Shown here: positions 63,498 through 64,000 of the stretch, piece by piece
Layout of the letters: the number at the start of each line of letters is the position of its first letter
How positions within the stretch are numbered: the first letter of the stretch is position 1
From: Desulfovibrio sp. ZJ369
GTDB lineage: Bacteria; Desulfobacterota; Desulfovibrionia; Desulfovibrionales; Desulfovibrionaceae
Reading direction: 5' to 3'
Length of the DNA: 64,000 nt
Assembly (NCBI RefSeq): GCF_011039085.1
Contig: NZ_JAAKEI010000006.1
Location: 1-64,000, forward strand
The notes under the pieces: model-generated
What the model was told of the DNA's origin: nothing
Databases searched by the model: none
The model's input: only the letters and a program-made list of their open reading frames with translations
Translations under genes and position numbers: made by a program

Positions 63498-64000
63498 ACG
63501 TTCTCCATTTTCGTAACAAATGAGAGGAAGTATCGGCCGTACCCTGTGCAGCGGCCGATGTTCCGAAACTGCAAGAGATCTTCCTGCGTTTTTCAAGGTC
63601 TTTCCCCGGAGTCAGGTCGTCATAAAAAACAGCGCACAAGCAGATGTAGTGAAGAAACAGAAGCCATAGATACGGCCACAAGGCGGATGCCCTCTGCATA
63701 CTGGCCGAATTTATGCGCACTGAACGAAGTTTGTAGAGTTTGAATCCGGACATTTTATCGTACTCAGGGAAGTGCTTGCATAAACTGCGTACCTGGAAAA
63801 ATGTTCTTGCCCTTCACAACGTCAGATACTCTGTTGTCAGGCGTTGTTGCGCAGTATACGACTGGAGGCGCGTTCTTGTCGATAGTTTAATACATATAAA
63901 AAAATTTATATAACGCGTAGAGTATTTTGCCTGTAAAATACTCTCCAGCCGGCCGGCGCGGCGACATTGCTGACAGAAAAAAACGGAGAGCGCAGGGCAT
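63498..64000. other. Right end of the window, no gene recognised
   Basis: 503 bp. The part next to the DUF305 start should hold its promoter. A small TA-GAGT palindrome (63919-63944) lies near the end. The frames present have no starts, motifs or coding character. Confidence 0.4.
63919..63944. repeat. Short TA-GAG palindrome
   Basis: Arms AGAGTATTTT (63919-63928) and AAAATACTCT (63935-63944), preceded by T. The shortest member of the family. Confidence 0.6.

Overview
The window looks like a chromosomal segment of a sulfate-reducing delta-proteobacterium of the Desulfovibrio type. Supporting signs are the high-GC housekeeping genes, a complete futalosine menaquinone set (mqnA, mqnC, mqnE, mqnD), a class-II-type cobaltochelatase (CbiK), a membrane-bound [NiFe] uptake hydrogenase operon and a YeiH-type anion transporter. 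The genus is an inference; no rRNA or tRNA gene was seen.

Layout. 0-13 kb: the end of an IS630 transposase, then TPR protein-recJ, then pyrF-gmk-remA-yicC, an FmdB zinc ribbon, a PfpI/DJ-1 protein, a membrane diguanylate cyclase and dnaE. 13-23.4 kb: an HD-domain protein, then a minus-strand operon running from rmlD and a DUF3179 protein into four genes that match, in fold and set, the Campylobacter jejuni O-methyl phosphoramidate pathway: glutamine amidotransferase, PEP-synthase-like glutamine kinase, cytidylyltransferase and APS-kinase-like kinase. A methyltransferase and a GT-B-like putative transferase complete the set. A near-perfect sigma-54 promoter lies just upstream of the kinase gene. 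This is the most interesting biochemical system in the window. 23.7-41.2 kb: cbiK, a thioredoxin-fold lipoprotein, the menaquinone genes, a MATE pump, a pseudo-receiver/TPR protein, a DUF151 nuclease, miaB, moaA and ruvAB, with small conserved unknowns between them. 41.2-44.2 kb: a repeat-rich stretch, a 56-residue membrane protein and a YeiH-family transporter.

44.5-58.5 kb is a genomic island whose ends can be placed to the base. An 11-bp direct repeat (44528-44538 and 58452-58462) sits inside one copy of a dispersed palindrome. Joining the flanks rebuilds an almost complete element identical to the copy at 62901-62948. The island carries two tyrosine recombinases, a 2034-residue autotransporter, a lipoprotein, a DUF3467 protein, a Cro/CI-type regulator and the remains of an IncP-like mobilization module (broken relaxase and TraJ-like gene, candidate oriT hairpin, TraK-like gene, truncated TraL-like ATPase). 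58.5-63.5 kb: the hydrogenase operon hyaA-hyaB-hyaC-hyaD and a DUF305 protein.

About twenty short palindromes that begin and end in TA-GAGC are scattered over the whole window. They share their end with the IS630 element at the left edge, which makes them a candidate MITE family (small non-autonomous transposons). Several sit exactly on gene ends, so that their first bases provide the TAG stop codon (pyrF, dnaE, the lipoprotein, the YeiH transporter, hyaD; recJ ends on the IS630 end itself).
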